From positions 3,434-24,861 of the forward strand of contig JAAVHM010000074.1 of NCBI GenBank assembly GCA_014799675.1: 21,428 bases of DNA, written 5' to 3'. How positions within the stretch are numbered: position 1 is the first letter of the stretch; each line of letters begins with the position of its first letter. Under the pieces are notes generated by a model. It was not told the DNA's origin, made no database searches, and saw only the letters and a program-made list of their open reading frames with translations. The position numbers and the translations under genes are program-made. Origin of the DNA: Ruminococcus sp. GTDB lineage: Bacteria > Bacillota > Clostridia > Oscillospirales > Ruminococcaceae. Below, piece after piece: positions 1-6,964 of this stretch.

Positions 1-89
1 CGCATTTTTTAAAGGATTTCGTTCGTCAATTTGCTGGTAAACATTTGTCGTATAAAATAGTCCCCCGCCAAATATAACTTTATACTCCG

Positions 90-147
90 CCCGCAAAAAT
101 ATGCCTGCAAAAAAACGCCCGCAAATTTTATTGCTTGCAAAAAATCT
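90..147 (+). repeat. Four tandem short repeats upstream of cyclophilin gene
   Basis: Four imperfect direct repeats begin at 90, 104, 118 and 134. Each has the core C-C/T-C/T-GCAAA followed by an A/T tract. The first two units are 14 nt and the third is 16 nt. The last unit supplies the TTGCAA -35 box of the cyclophilin promoter. The periodicity could be a binding array or a slipped duplication; the sequence does not say which. Confidence 0.5.
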
Positions 148-163
148 CATAATATGTTATAAT
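135..163 (+). promoter_or_regulatory. Sigma-A promoter for the cyclophilin gene
   Basis: The -35 box TTGCAA (135-140), a 17-nt spacer and a perfect -10 box TATAAT (158-163) preceded by an extended TG (155-156). The leader to the start codon at 195 is about 25 nt and carries the ribosome site AAAGGA. Confidence 0.8.
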
Positions 164-194
164 TAAAAAAATTCAAACCGAAAGGACGCTTAAA

Positions 195-668
195 ATGGTT
201 GTTATTGAAATGGAAAACGGCAAAAAGATCAAGCTGGAGCTTTACAAAGATGTCGCTCCCATAACCGTGGAAAACTTTGAAAAGCTCGTTAAGGACGGCT
301 TTTATGACGGACTTATCTTCCACAGGGTCATCCCCGGATTTATGATCCAGGGCGGCTGCCCCGAGGGTACGGGCATGGGCGGTCCGGGACACCACATCAA
401 GGGAGAGTTCGCTTCAAACGGCGTTAAAAACGATCTGAAGCACACCCGCGGAGTTATCTCCATGGCGCGCTCCATGATGAAGGACAGCGCAGGCTCACAG
501 TTCTTTATCATGCATCAGGACGCTCCCCACCTTGACGGCGAGTATGCCGCATTCGGCAAGGTCGTTGAGGGAATTGAGGTCGTTGACGAGATTGCCGAGA
601 CAAAAACAAGCTTCGGCGACAGACCCGTCGAAGAGCAGAAAATGAAACGCGTTTACATTGAAGAATAA
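195..668 (+). CDS. ppiB: Peptidyl-prolyl cis-trans isomerase, cyclophilin type
   Basis: A 157-residue single-domain cyclophilin that catalyses cis-trans isomerisation of X-Pro peptide bonds. It has no signal peptide, so it is likely cytoplasmic. Visible family motifs are FHRVIPGFMIQGG (residues 42-54, with catalytic Arg44, Phe49 and Gln52), GVISMAR (86-92), AGSQFFI (99-105) and LDGEYAAFGKVVEG (113-126). The tryptophan that binds cyclosporin in human CypA aligns with His112 here, a common change in bacterial members that usually lowers drug sensitivity. The start at 195 follows AAAGGAC at 181-187 and lies about 25 nt from the promoter. The gene is monocistronic, with a strong terminator 5 nt after the stop. 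The family call is secure; the ppiB symbol is by similarity only. Confidence 0.95.
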   Translation: MVVIEMENGKKIKLELYKDVAPITVENFEKLVKDGFYDGLIFHRVIPGFMIQGGCPEGTGMGGPGHHIKGEFASNGVKNDLKHTRGVISMARSMMKDSAGSQFFIMHQDAPHLDGEYAAFGKVVEGIEVVDEIAETKTSFGDRPVEEQKMKRVYIEE

Positions 669-670
669 TA

Positions 671-712
671 AAAAATTTCCGACTTGTTAAATCAGGTCGG
701 AAATTTTTTTAT
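671..712 (+). terminator. Rho-independent terminator of the cyclophilin gene
   Basis: A 14-bp stem (AAATTTCCGACTTG pairing with CAGGTCGGAAATTT, one G-T wobble) with a six-base loop, running into a T tract at about 704-710. Confidence 0.85.
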
Positions 713-727
713 AAATTATTGATTTAT

Positions 728-801
728 TGTAGGGCGGGGGCTCTGCTCCCGCCTTTTAAACGCAGTTATTGCATAAGGCGGGAGCAAGCCCCCGCCCTAC
801 A
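728..801. repeat. GC-rich intergenic inverted repeat, MITE-like
   Basis: Two arms, 728-755 and 775-801, are perfect inverse complements apart from one extra base. The ends read TGTAGGGCGGGGGC and GCCCCCGCCCTACA. Each arm is itself partly self-complementary (GGCGGG with CCCGCC), so a cruciform or double hairpin is possible. There is no T run, so it is not an intrinsic terminator. Its ends resemble the longer repeat at 12347-12512, which suggests a family of miniature repeats in this genome. Confidence 0.75.
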
Positions 802-847
802 GATGTTTGATATTGGCGCGATTAACAAAAAATTACCGCGTAAACAA

Positions 848-877
848 TTGACATTTTCCCCTCCCCCGTGGTATAAT
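848..877 (+). promoter_or_regulatory. Sigma-A promoter for the EndoIV-like gene
   Basis: A consensus -35 TTGACA (848-853), an 18-nt spacer and a consensus -10 TATAAT (872-877), 35 nt upstream of the start codon at 912. Confidence 0.85.
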
Positions 878-911
878 TAATTATCAAAAAAGTTCGGAAA
901 GGATAATTAAA

Positions 912-1763
912 ATGAGCGCAAAATTCGGTCCTGCGGGGACTGCTGAAAGCTTTAAAGCAATGGGCTATAAAAAGTCCGTACAGCTTGGGGAATACTTAGA
1001 AAAATTCGGTCTCGACCATTTTGAATATCAATGCGGTCAGGGGGTTCGTGTAACTGCTTCCACCGCTGAGGAGATCGGGAAAGCCCTTGCAGAAAAAGGG
1101 ATAACCGTGTCTATCCACGCGCCGTATTTTATCTCTCTTTCAAGCGTGGAGGAGGAAAAGCGGGACAATTCAATTAATTATATTTTGCAGTCCGCGGCGG
1201 CGGTAAAAGCCATGGGCGGCGACAGAATTGTCATTCACAGCGGTTCATGCTCCAAAATGACCCGCGAGGAAGCCCTGGAGCTTGCAAAATCCACCATGAA
1301 AAAAGCCCGCGAGGCTCTTATTTCGGAGGGGTTGGAAAGCGTCCGCTGCTGTCCCGAGACTATGGGAAAAATAAATCAGCTCGGCGACCTGCACGAAGTC
1401 ATGGAGATATGCAAGGTTGACGACAGCTTTATCCCCTGCATTGATTTCGGACACCTGAACGCACGCACTTTCGGGGCGATAAAGGGCAAGTCCGAATACG
1501 CGGCGATACTTGATACTATTAAAAATGAGCTTGGTTCGGAGCGTGAAAAAATTTTCCACTCGCATTTTTCCAAAATAGAATACACCGAAAAGGGCGGCGA
1601 GAAAAGACACCTCACCTTTGAGGACACGGTTTACGGACCGCAGTTTGAGCCGCTTATGGAGCTTGTTTACGAGAGAGGTCTCTCCCCCATTTTCATATGC
1701 GAAAGCGCAGGCACGCAGACCGAGGACGCGCAGGCTATGAAGAAGTATTACAAGAATTTGTAA
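912..1763 (+). CDS. Endonuclease IV-like TIM-barrel protein
   Basis: A 283-residue protein of the AP endonuclease family 2 / xylose isomerase-like TIM-barrel superfamily. Metal-ligand motifs align well with E. coli endonuclease IV: His69 (HAPY), His109 (IHSGS), Glu149 (PET), Asp178 and His181 (IDFGH), His218, His233 and Glu264 (CESAG). The residue equivalent to the Nfo ligand Asp229 is Lys231. The spacing from His218 to this residue (13) and to His233 (15) is the same as in Nfo, so the substitution looks real. One zinc site may therefore be altered. The protein could be an AP endonuclease acting in base-excision repair or a relative with another substrate. The start at 912 follows GGAAAGGA. 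It is preceded by its own promoter and no terminator is visible after it. Confidence 0.8.
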   Translation: MSAKFGPAGTAESFKAMGYKKSVQLGEYLEKFGLDHFEYQCGQGVRVTASTAEEIGKALAEKGITVSIHAPYFISLSSVEEEKRDNSINYILQSAAAVKAMGGDRIVIHSGSCSKMTREEALELAKSTMKKAREALISEGLESVRCCPETMGKINQLGDLHEVMEICKVDDSFIPCIDFGHLNARTFGAIKGKSEYAAILDTIKNELGSEREKIFHSHFSKIEYTEKGGEKRHLTFEDTVYGPQFEPLMELVYERGLSPIFICESAGTQTEDAQAMKKYYKNL

Positions 1764-1815
1764 CTTTTTTCTGCATTTTGTTTCCAAATTGTAACCATTT
1801 GTAACCGTTGTGTAA

Positions 1816-1844
1816 TTGCATTTTAAATTAATCTCCTGTATAAT
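1816..1844 (+). promoter_or_regulatory. Promoter of the first exported-protein cluster
   Basis: TTGCAT (1816-1821), a 17-nt spacer and TATAAT (1839-1844). Upstream are two copies of TTGTAACC spaced exactly 10 bp apart (1789 and 1799). The -10 box lies inside the left arm of the palindrome at 1831-1868. The predicted start near 1851 gives a leader of about 25 nt to the first gene at 1876. Confidence 0.65.
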
Positions 1845-1868
1845 TAGATTATAAATTATACAGGAGAT
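1831..1868. promoter_or_regulatory. 15-bp palindrome joining -10 box and ribosome site
   Basis: Perfect 15-bp arms at 1831-1845 (ATCTCCTGTATAATT) and 1854-1868, with an 8-bp centre. The left arm contains the -10 TATAAT and the right arm contains the ribosome site AGGAGA of the gene at 1876. An mRNA starting at this promoter lacks the left arm, while a read-through mRNA from the upstream gene would fold and hide the ribosome site. It could also be a protein operator. Confidence 0.6.
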
Positions 1869-1875
1869 GTTTTTT

Positions 1876-2034
1876 ATGTGCAAAAAATTTTTATTCGGTG
1901 TAATTCTTACAGCGTTGGTTTGCATGACAGCTTGTTCAGACAGCGATACCGAGGTTTCGGAAACAAGCGTGACTACGGCGGAGGAAAGCGTTTCGGCGGC
2001 AGAGCAGACTACGGTTGCGGAGACGGAAACGGAA
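1876..2034 (+). repeat. Export module copy A (signal peptide plus linker)
   Basis: This 159-nt, 53-codon block aligns without gaps to 4900-5058, at about 82% nucleotide identity by hand count (29 differences). It encodes the signal peptide, the lipobox and the linker with SVTTA, ESVSAAEQTTV and ETETE. The encoded proteins are not alignable by eye after this block. Confidence 0.75.
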
Positions 2035-3231
2035 GCCGTAATTACCACTGCCGATAATCAGCCCGAAACTTTTTCGATATGCGGAAACGAATATACCGCG
2101 GAGAATATTTTTATAACTATTGACGGAAACTCTCTTACGGAAGCTGACAAGGAAAATATCCGCAGAATGGAAAAACTTTCGGCGGTTAGTATTGAAAATC
2201 CGAATGTTCAGCTTGTGGAAATGTTTGCAGAAGACCCGGAAGTTACAAAAATAGAACTGGTAAAATTTGACGGTGATATTTCTGAATATTTGGACGCGCT
2301 GAAAAGCTTTGACATTGTTTCCATAGACGCGCTTCGGTACAGTGGAAAGGACTCCGCGCTGATATACAGTGAGCTTTCCGAAGCGTCTGTTAAATATGAA
2401 AAAAGTTCGGACAGGCTTTGGGAGCTTCCAACTGACGGAATTGCGCTGTCCTCTTCGGTATGCGTTCTTCCGAACGGGAAAGAAAATTTTGATACATACT
2501 GGACGCTTCCCGACGAGCTTATTATCGGCATTGATAATTTTACGGACAGCAGTCAAGCCTTGGAAAAACTTGAATTGTTTTATTTGAACGGAGACGGAGA
2601 CAAACCTGTCTCATTCAAAAACGGAGAAAGCTTTCTAACTCCTGAAATTACTGTTTCGGCGCACGGCGAAGCGGAATTCAAATTGGACGGAAATATGTTT
2701 GATTATCAAAATGCGGAAAACGGAGTTTACAAAGCTCGTCTTACTTTTGAAAGCGATACGGCGGAAGCGGAATTTGTCATTGCAAATTCGGACGGCTCAG
2801 AATTTTTTACGGAGGAACAGCGGAAAATGCTCGATAAAACCTATGAGCTTTCCAGAAAATATTTCTATGACCTATGGATATACAGCAACTGTTGGGGAAA
2901 CCCAAGGGAGCAAACAGATATTTCAGATGAATCCGTAAAAACGCTTTGCGAGTGCTACACGTATGATTATGTTGTAAATCACACCGATAGATTTTATATT
3001 AACGGGGACGGAAGTCTTAACGATGTCAGCGGTGACAGAGGCGGTTCGTATGTGTATGTGGGAACTTTATTTTCTCCTGTTTTTATAAGCGGCGAGAGAG
3101 TGGATTTCAAAACTACGGTCATAAATTTTCACGGCGACAACCCCTACTTTGTGTGGTTTGAGGAGTTTAATTACCGCATGATAAAAACCGATGACGGTTG
3201 GCGGTTCGATAAATTTCAGCTTTGGTATTAA
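1876..3231 (+). CDS. Lipoprotein with LRR-like, Ig-like and NTF2-like regions
   Basis: A 451-residue predicted surface lipoprotein. It has a basic start (MCKK), a hydrophobic core and a lipobox MTAC with Cys20 as the lipidated residue. A Thr/Ser/Glu linker (about 21-64) follows. Residues 72-175 look like short leucine-rich strand/helix units, 183-303 look like a beta-sandwich or Ig-like domain (GVYKARLTF motif), and 309-451 resemble an NTF2-like domain ending in MIKTDDGWRFDKF. The same order occurs in the next gene. The start at 1876 is chosen over an in-frame ATG at 1867 because AGGAGA (1862-1867) is correctly placed only for 1876. It is first in a four-gene array. No enzymatic motif is visible and its function is unknown. 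The domain names are impressions from residue pattern, not search hits. Confidence 0.8.
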   Translation: MCKKFLFGVILTALVCMTACSDSDTEVSETSVTTAEESVSAAEQTTVAETETEAVITTADNQPETFSICGNEYTAENIFITIDGNSLTEADKENIRRMEKLSAVSIENPNVQLVEMFAEDPEVTKIELVKFDGDISEYLDALKSFDIVSIDALRYSGKDSALIYSELSEASVKYEKSSDRLWELPTDGIALSSSVCVLPNGKENFDTYWTLPDELIIGIDNFTDSSQALEKLELFYLNGDGDKPVSFKNGESFLTPEITVSAHGEAEFKLDGNMFDYQNAENGVYKARLTFESDTAEAEFVIANSDGSEFFTEEQRKMLDKTYELSRKYFYDLWIYSNCWGNPREQTDISDESVKTLCECYTYDYVVNHTDRFYINGDGSLNDVSGDRGGSYVYVGTLFSPVFISGERVDFKTTVINFHGDNPYFVWFEEFNYRMIKTDDGWRFDKFQLWY

Positions 3232-3248
3232 CTTTTGGAGGTATTATT

Positions 3249-4874
3249 ATGTTAAAGAAAAAAATTTTATTATGTGCAGTTTTTACAGCGTTGGTTTGCA
3301 TGAAAAAAAAAAAAAAGGACACGGAGCTTATTGACGATTTTACAACGACAACGACAGCCATTTCGCAGACGTCTGCTGAAAGTGCGGAGGAGCAGGCTGT
3401 TACAACAGCGGAAAAGTCGGACGGTTTCCCCAATCTTGTTCTTGACCCCGAGGTCTCGGACGAAGAGGAAAACAAAGCTGCCGCCGAGGAAGAAGCTGCT
3501 GAAAAATATTTTGAGGAGCATGGTTTTACTCTTCATCCGGGCTCACAACGGCTTTATATTGATATGAATAATTTCCCCGACGTTGACGACCCGCTGGCGG
3601 GCTTGGACAAAAAATATTCCAAGTACCTTTCCTGCGCTTATATTTCAAACGGTGCGGGCAGAGACCTTAGCTTTATTGCCAACACAAAGGAAATAGAAGA
3701 TCTGATTTTTGAGGACGATATCGGGGACGCCGACCTTAGCTTCCTTACAGACTGCGAGAATGTCAGCTATCTTTGGCTGCAAAATAAAAGCATAAACGCA
3801 GAAAAGCTTGCCGAAACGGTGAAAAATTCCCATTTGGAAAAGCTTTTGATAGACATTGAGGAATATTCTTCCGAGGACGCAGATATTATTATGCGCGCCG
3901 CGCCCTCCTGCGAGGTTGATTACCGAATGAAGTATGTGTACACCGAGCTTCCCGCCGAGGAGCTGAGGCTTTACACCAATAATATTGTGTCCGCCTCTGC
4001 GGAGAACCCGCAGAAATGGGACGCAAAAACAGACGGCGAATTTGGTTACCCACAGTCATGGGGCTACAAAGGCAGCCTTGTAAGCACGTTCACAAATCTT
4101 ACAAAGGAAACGCAGAACCTGACCTCTGTCCGAATTTTCAGGGAGAGTAACGGCGTTGTAACCGAAATGCCGTTTGCGGACGGCAGTACCTCGCTTGATA
4201 TTGATATTACAATAAATTCGGGGGAGAAAACCGACTTTGATATTTCCGAGGATATGTTCCCGTTCAGCGCTTGTGAAACAGGAATATACAGCATAGAATT
4301 CGACTGCGGCGGCGAAAGGCTTTTGCAGCAGTTTACCATTGACAACAACGGCGTTTACAATGAAACTGTGGAGGCTGACGCGGATATCTGGGATCGTTAT
4401 CTTAACGGCGCGCGCATGGCTGACGACGGAACGTACTCGATAGACGTTCCCGCATTTCTTGACGGGGAACAGCGGGAAGCCTTCAAGTCGGCGTTTGTGA
4501 TAACAAGTCTTTGCTTCGGCTCATCGGGATACCTGCCGCAGGAATTTTTCGACAAGCACACCGAGGAGGAATTCTTTGCGGACTACTGCAAAGGTTATAC
4601 TTATGATTACGCATACTCAAAGCTAAAGTATTATAATTTCATAGACGAAAACGGAAAGCTCCGCGCAGGCTCGTGGGACGGCGGCAGCGACCCCTCTCAT
4701 TTCGGGGACGTTTTCATACCGTTATATTCGGACGAAAACGAAGTCCTGTTCAAAAGCATTATCATTCACAGTCACGACTTGTCGCCAAGTCAGGTTCAGT
4801 TTGAGGAGGTAAATTTCCACATGATAAAGACTGAGGACGGCTGGAAATTTGATAGTTTCAGATACCTTGGATAA
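3249..4874 (+). CDS. Exported paralogue with lipobox replaced by poly-lysine
   Basis: A 541-residue paralogue of the preceding protein with the same plan: export signal, Thr/Glu linker, LRR-like units (strongest where DLSFI and DLSFL recur), a beta-sandwich region, and an NTF2-like end (FHMIKTEDGWKFDSFRY). The signal core MLKKKILLCAVFTALVCM is followed by five lysines encoded by 14 consecutive A (3303-3316). Its paralogues have TAC-S at that point. The acceptor cysteine of the lipobox is therefore gone, and Cys17 is preceded by Val, a poor lipobox. The protein may be secreted, membrane-anchored by an uncleaved signal, or mislocalised. A one-base slip in the A run would abolish the protein. 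The start at 3249 lies 7 nt after GGAGG (3237-3241). It is 17 nt downstream of the previous stop, so the two are co-transcribed. Confidence 0.75.
   Translation: MLKKKILLCAVFTALVCMKKKKKDTELIDDFTTTTTAISQTSAESAEEQAVTTAEKSDGFPNLVLDPEVSDEEENKAAAEEEAAEKYFEEHGFTLHPGSQRLYIDMNNFPDVDDPLAGLDKKYSKYLSCAYISNGAGRDLSFIANTKEIEDLIFEDDIGDADLSFLTDCENVSYLWLQNKSINAEKLAETVKNSHLEKLLIDIEEYSSEDADIIMRAAPSCEVDYRMKYVYTELPAEELRLYTNNIVSASAENPQKWDAKTDGEFGYPQSWGYKGSLVSTFTNLTKETQNLTSVRIFRESNGVVTEMPFADGSTSLDIDITINSGEKTDFDISEDMFPFSACETGIYSIEFDCGGERLLQQFTIDNNGVYNETVEADADIWDRYLNGARMADDGTYSIDVPAFLDGEQREAFKSAFVITSLCFGSSGYLPQEFFDKHTEEEFFADYCKGYTYDYAYSKLKYYNFIDENGKLRAGSWDGGSDPSHFGDVFIPLYSDENEVLFKSIIIHSHDLSPSQVQFEEVNFHMIKTEDGWKFDSFRYLG
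3303..3316 (+). repeat. Homopolymer of 14 adenines inside a coding region
   Basis: Fourteen consecutive A encode the lysines directly after the signal peptide of the gene at 3249. The frame is open as written. A length change not divisible by three would shift the frame at about codon 19. Confidence 0.95.
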
Positions 4875-4899
4875 TTATAAATAACGGAGGAATTCTTTT

Positions 4900-5058
4900 A
4901 TGTACAAAAAATTTTTATTATGTACAATCCTTACGTCGGCAGTATGCCTGACTGCTTGTTCAAACGGCGATAACGAGGTTACGGAAGCAAGCGTGACTAC
5001 GGCTTTGGAAAGTGTTTCGGCTGCCGAGCAAACGACGGTTACGGAGACGGAAACAGAA
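4900..5058 (+). repeat. Export module copy B (signal peptide plus linker)
   Basis: Gap-free partner of the 159-nt block at 1876-2034. Many differences are synonymous in the linker half (for example GCG/GCT and CAG/CAA), which suggests that the linker protein sequence has been kept. Confidence 0.75.
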
Positions 5059-5721
5059 ATGCAGGAGACGGCGGAAAAATCCACCGAAAATATTGCCGTA
5101 TCAAGGGAATATGAGTTTGATTTGGAAAAATATATTGAAAGCAACCAAAGCTACTTGTTAAGAGATAAGCTTAATTTTTTAAGCGACGAGCAGTACGATA
5201 CGTACATAAAAGCTTGGATAGTTATTGACGGAATTGACAACTACTTTATACCGTATACGGGAGACGTGCAGGGACATTGGCTTGACGATGACGGGAATTT
5301 TTATTATTATGAAGACTGCCTTTATGCTAATGAAGCAGGAGTCGTGCAGAGAACTCCTTATCCGTATTATTACGTTTCAACATATCAAAGCTTTTATGAA
5401 TATTTACAGTCGGTTTTTACACAGGATGCCGCAGATAAAATACTGACCGACGGCAGATTTTTAATTTCCGACGGTGGATTGTATTTTAGAGATATATATT
5501 ATAGTAACGAATTTATCGAAAATGATAGGTCGATACAGTTTAACGGCGGCGAATATAATCTGATTGAAAAAAATGACAGCGAGGTCATATTTGAATATAT
5601 TGCTCACCAAGAAAACGATGAAAAGGAATGGACAGATACTCACCCGCTTAAACTCGTGGATACGGATAACGGCTGGCGTTCCGAATTTTTTGAGCATTTA
5701 TATATTGAAAATAATGTTTAA
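4900..5721 (+). CDS. Lipoprotein with IseA/NTF2-like C-terminal region
   Basis: A 273-residue predicted lipoprotein. The lipobox is LTAC with Cys20, followed by a linker nearly identical to that of the protein at 1876 up to residue 53, and then by an unrelated mature part. The C-terminal 130 residues (pattern YQSFYEYLQSVFTQDAADKI, then DGGLYF, then a late LVDTDNGWR) recall IseA/YoeB-type inhibitors of cell-wall DL-endopeptidases or other NTF2-like folds. This is a weak resemblance from memory and needs a profile search. The mature part is rich in Tyr and Asp/Glu. The start at 4900 follows GGAGG (4886-4890) by 9 nt, and 25 nt separate it from the previous stop. Its stop codon TAA overlaps an in-frame ATG of the next reading frame, and the next ribosome site follows at once, indicating an operon. 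Confidence 0.8.
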   Translation: MYKKFLLCTILTSAVCLTACSNGDNEVTEASVTTALESVSAAEQTTVTETETEMQETAEKSTENIAVSREYEFDLEKYIESNQSYLLRDKLNFLSDEQYDTYIKAWIVIDGIDNYFIPYTGDVQGHWLDDDGNFYYYEDCLYANEAGVVQRTPYPYYYVSTYQSFYEYLQSVFTQDAADKILTDGRFLISDGGLYFRDIYYSNEFIENDRSIQFNGGEYNLIEKNDSEVIFEYIAHQENDEKEWTDTHPLKLVDTDNGWRSEFFEHLYIENNV

Positions 5722-5735
5722 TGGAGGAAATTTTT

Positions 5736-6431
5736 ATGTGCAAAAAAATTTTATTCGGTGCAGTTCTTACTGCGTTGATTTGCATGACTGCGTGTTCAAA
5801 GAATGATAATGCGGAGACGGAAACAACGACTGCAAGCGAAAATTTGGTTTCCGAAAATGAGGAAACAAACGAGACTGTCCCCGAGGTTATTGACCCGTAT
5901 GCGGCTGTGGAAAAATACATTGAAGAGCTTGCCGAAAGCGAAAACGTTACGGCGGCAGAACTGCGTGAGACGAGAATAAGTCAGACAGGCGCAATAGCGT
6001 ATAAATACTATGAAAGTCCTCTTGCGGAGGAGTTCGGAGTTTCCGAGGGTGTGCATATGATACCCGTCAATGTGGATTACTACATTGAATATGCGGAAAA
6101 TTCGGGGCTTCAAAGCGGTGAGAAAAGCGAATATTTTATTGTAAAGTCGGACGAAAGCGGTCTTGCGGTGGTTGACGTATTTGCATATGAGCCAAAGGAA
6201 TATTACGGTGAGGTAAAAGAGGTTCTGACGGACGAGGGATTTTACAGCGAACACTATCTGGTGGAGCTTGACGGCGGTCTCGGGACGGTCGAATGTATAA
6301 ACGCGGCGTTCTTTGACGGATTTAAAGCGGGGCAGCGGATATACATTGAGGCAAACGGCGATATTTACGGCGACCCGACCCGCTTGGACGCTATTGTTAT
6401 GCTTGATGAAAGCGAGATGTCAAACGATTAA
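5736..6431 (+). CDS. Lipoprotein of unknown function
   Basis: A 231-residue predicted lipoprotein with the cluster's signal peptide (MCKKILFG, lipobox MTAC, Cys20) and a short Thr/Glu linker to about residue 52. A helical stretch follows (54-80), then a mixed region, then a C-terminal beta-rich segment (about 157-225: GEVKEVL, HYLVEL, GQRIYIE, LDAIVML) that could be a small barrel such as an OB-fold. No catalytic motif is recognised. The start at 5736 is preferred to an in-frame ATG at 5721 because GGAGG at 5724-5728 is placed 7 nt before it. It is the last gene of the array; no terminator is visible before the aroQ promoter at 6440, so read-through is possible. Confidence 0.75.
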   Translation: MCKKILFGAVLTALICMTACSKNDNAETETTTASENLVSENEETNETVPEVIDPYAAVEKYIEELAESENVTAAELRETRISQTGAIAYKYYESPLAEEFGVSEGVHMIPVNVDYYIEYAENSGLQSGEKSEYFIVKSDESGLAVVDVFAYEPKEYYGEVKEVLTDEGFYSEHYLVELDGGLGTVECINAAFFDGFKAGQRIYIEANGDIYGDPTRLDAIVMLDESEMSND

Positions 6432-6439
6432 TACAGCAT

Positions 6440-6468
6440 TTGACAAATCCCCGCATTGGTGATAAAAT
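6440..6468 (+). promoter_or_regulatory. Promoter of the aroQ operon
   Basis: TTGACA (6440-6445), a 17-nt spacer and TAAAAT (6463-6468) with an extended TG at 6460-6461. The start codon of aroQ is 36 nt downstream. Confidence 0.8.
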
Positions 6469-6504
6469 ATATATTACACATCAAAAAATGAAAGGAAAAT
6501 TATT

Positions 6505-6942
6505 ATGAAAAATTTACTTGTTATAAACGGTCCGAACCTCAATCTTTTGGGGGAGCGTGAGCCGGGGACTTACGGCTCGGACACATACGAAAGCATTTGC
6601 GCCGAGATAAAGGCTAAGGCGGCGGAGCTGGGCTTTGACGACTGCGAGTGCTTCCAATCCAACCACGAGGGGGAAATTATTGACAAGCTTCACGCGGCGC
6701 GGCTGGACAAGTGCGGCGTAATTCTCAACGCTGGGGCGTACACCCATTACAGCTACGCTGTCAGGGACGCTATTGCGGCGATAAAAATTCCCGTTATCGA
6801 GGTGCATATTTCCAATATCTGCAAACGTGAGGAATTCCGTCACACGTCCGTTATAGCACCCGTCTGCTCGGGAAGTCTTTTCGGTTTCGGCAAGGACGGT
6901 TATTTGCTGGCGGTGCAGGCATTAGCTTATAGATTAAATTAA
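6505..6942 (+). CDS. aroQ: 3-dehydroquinate dehydratase, type II
   Basis: A 145-residue enzyme converting 3-dehydroquinate to 3-dehydroshikimate in the shikimate pathway; type II enzymes form cytoplasmic dodecamers. The whole family signature is present: GPNLNLLG (9-16), REPGTYG with the catalytic Tyr23, FQSNHEGE (50-57), NAGAYTHYS (75-83), the catalytic-site VHISN with His101, and Arg112 in EFRH. The length is normal for the family. The start at 6505 has GAAAGGA upstream and a promoter. No other shikimate gene is nearby. Instead it leads an operon of lipoproteins and small enzymes with intergenic gaps of 12-38 nt. Confidence 0.97.
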   Translation: MKNLLVINGPNLNLLGEREPGTYGSDTYESICAEIKAKAAELGFDDCECFQSNHEGEIIDKLHAARLDKCGVILNAGAYTHYSYAVRDAIAAIKIPVIEVHISNICKREEFRHTSVIAPVCSGSLFGFGKDGYLLAVQALAYRLN

Positions 6943-6964
6943 AATAAAATGCGGGGGTATAATT

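Noticed and set aside
90..147. Short periodic repeats as a CRISPR array
   Set aside because: The units are about 14 nt with no spacers and no cas genes are present.
728..801. Terminator of the cyclophilin gene
   Set aside because: A complete terminator already lies at 671-712, and this repeat has no T tract on either strand.
1245..2048. 267-codon open frame on the minus strand
   Set aside because: It is antisense to the EndoIV-like gene and the first lipoprotein gene, crosses a promoter, and encodes no recognisable motif; the plus-strand genes have clear family signatures and ribosome sites.
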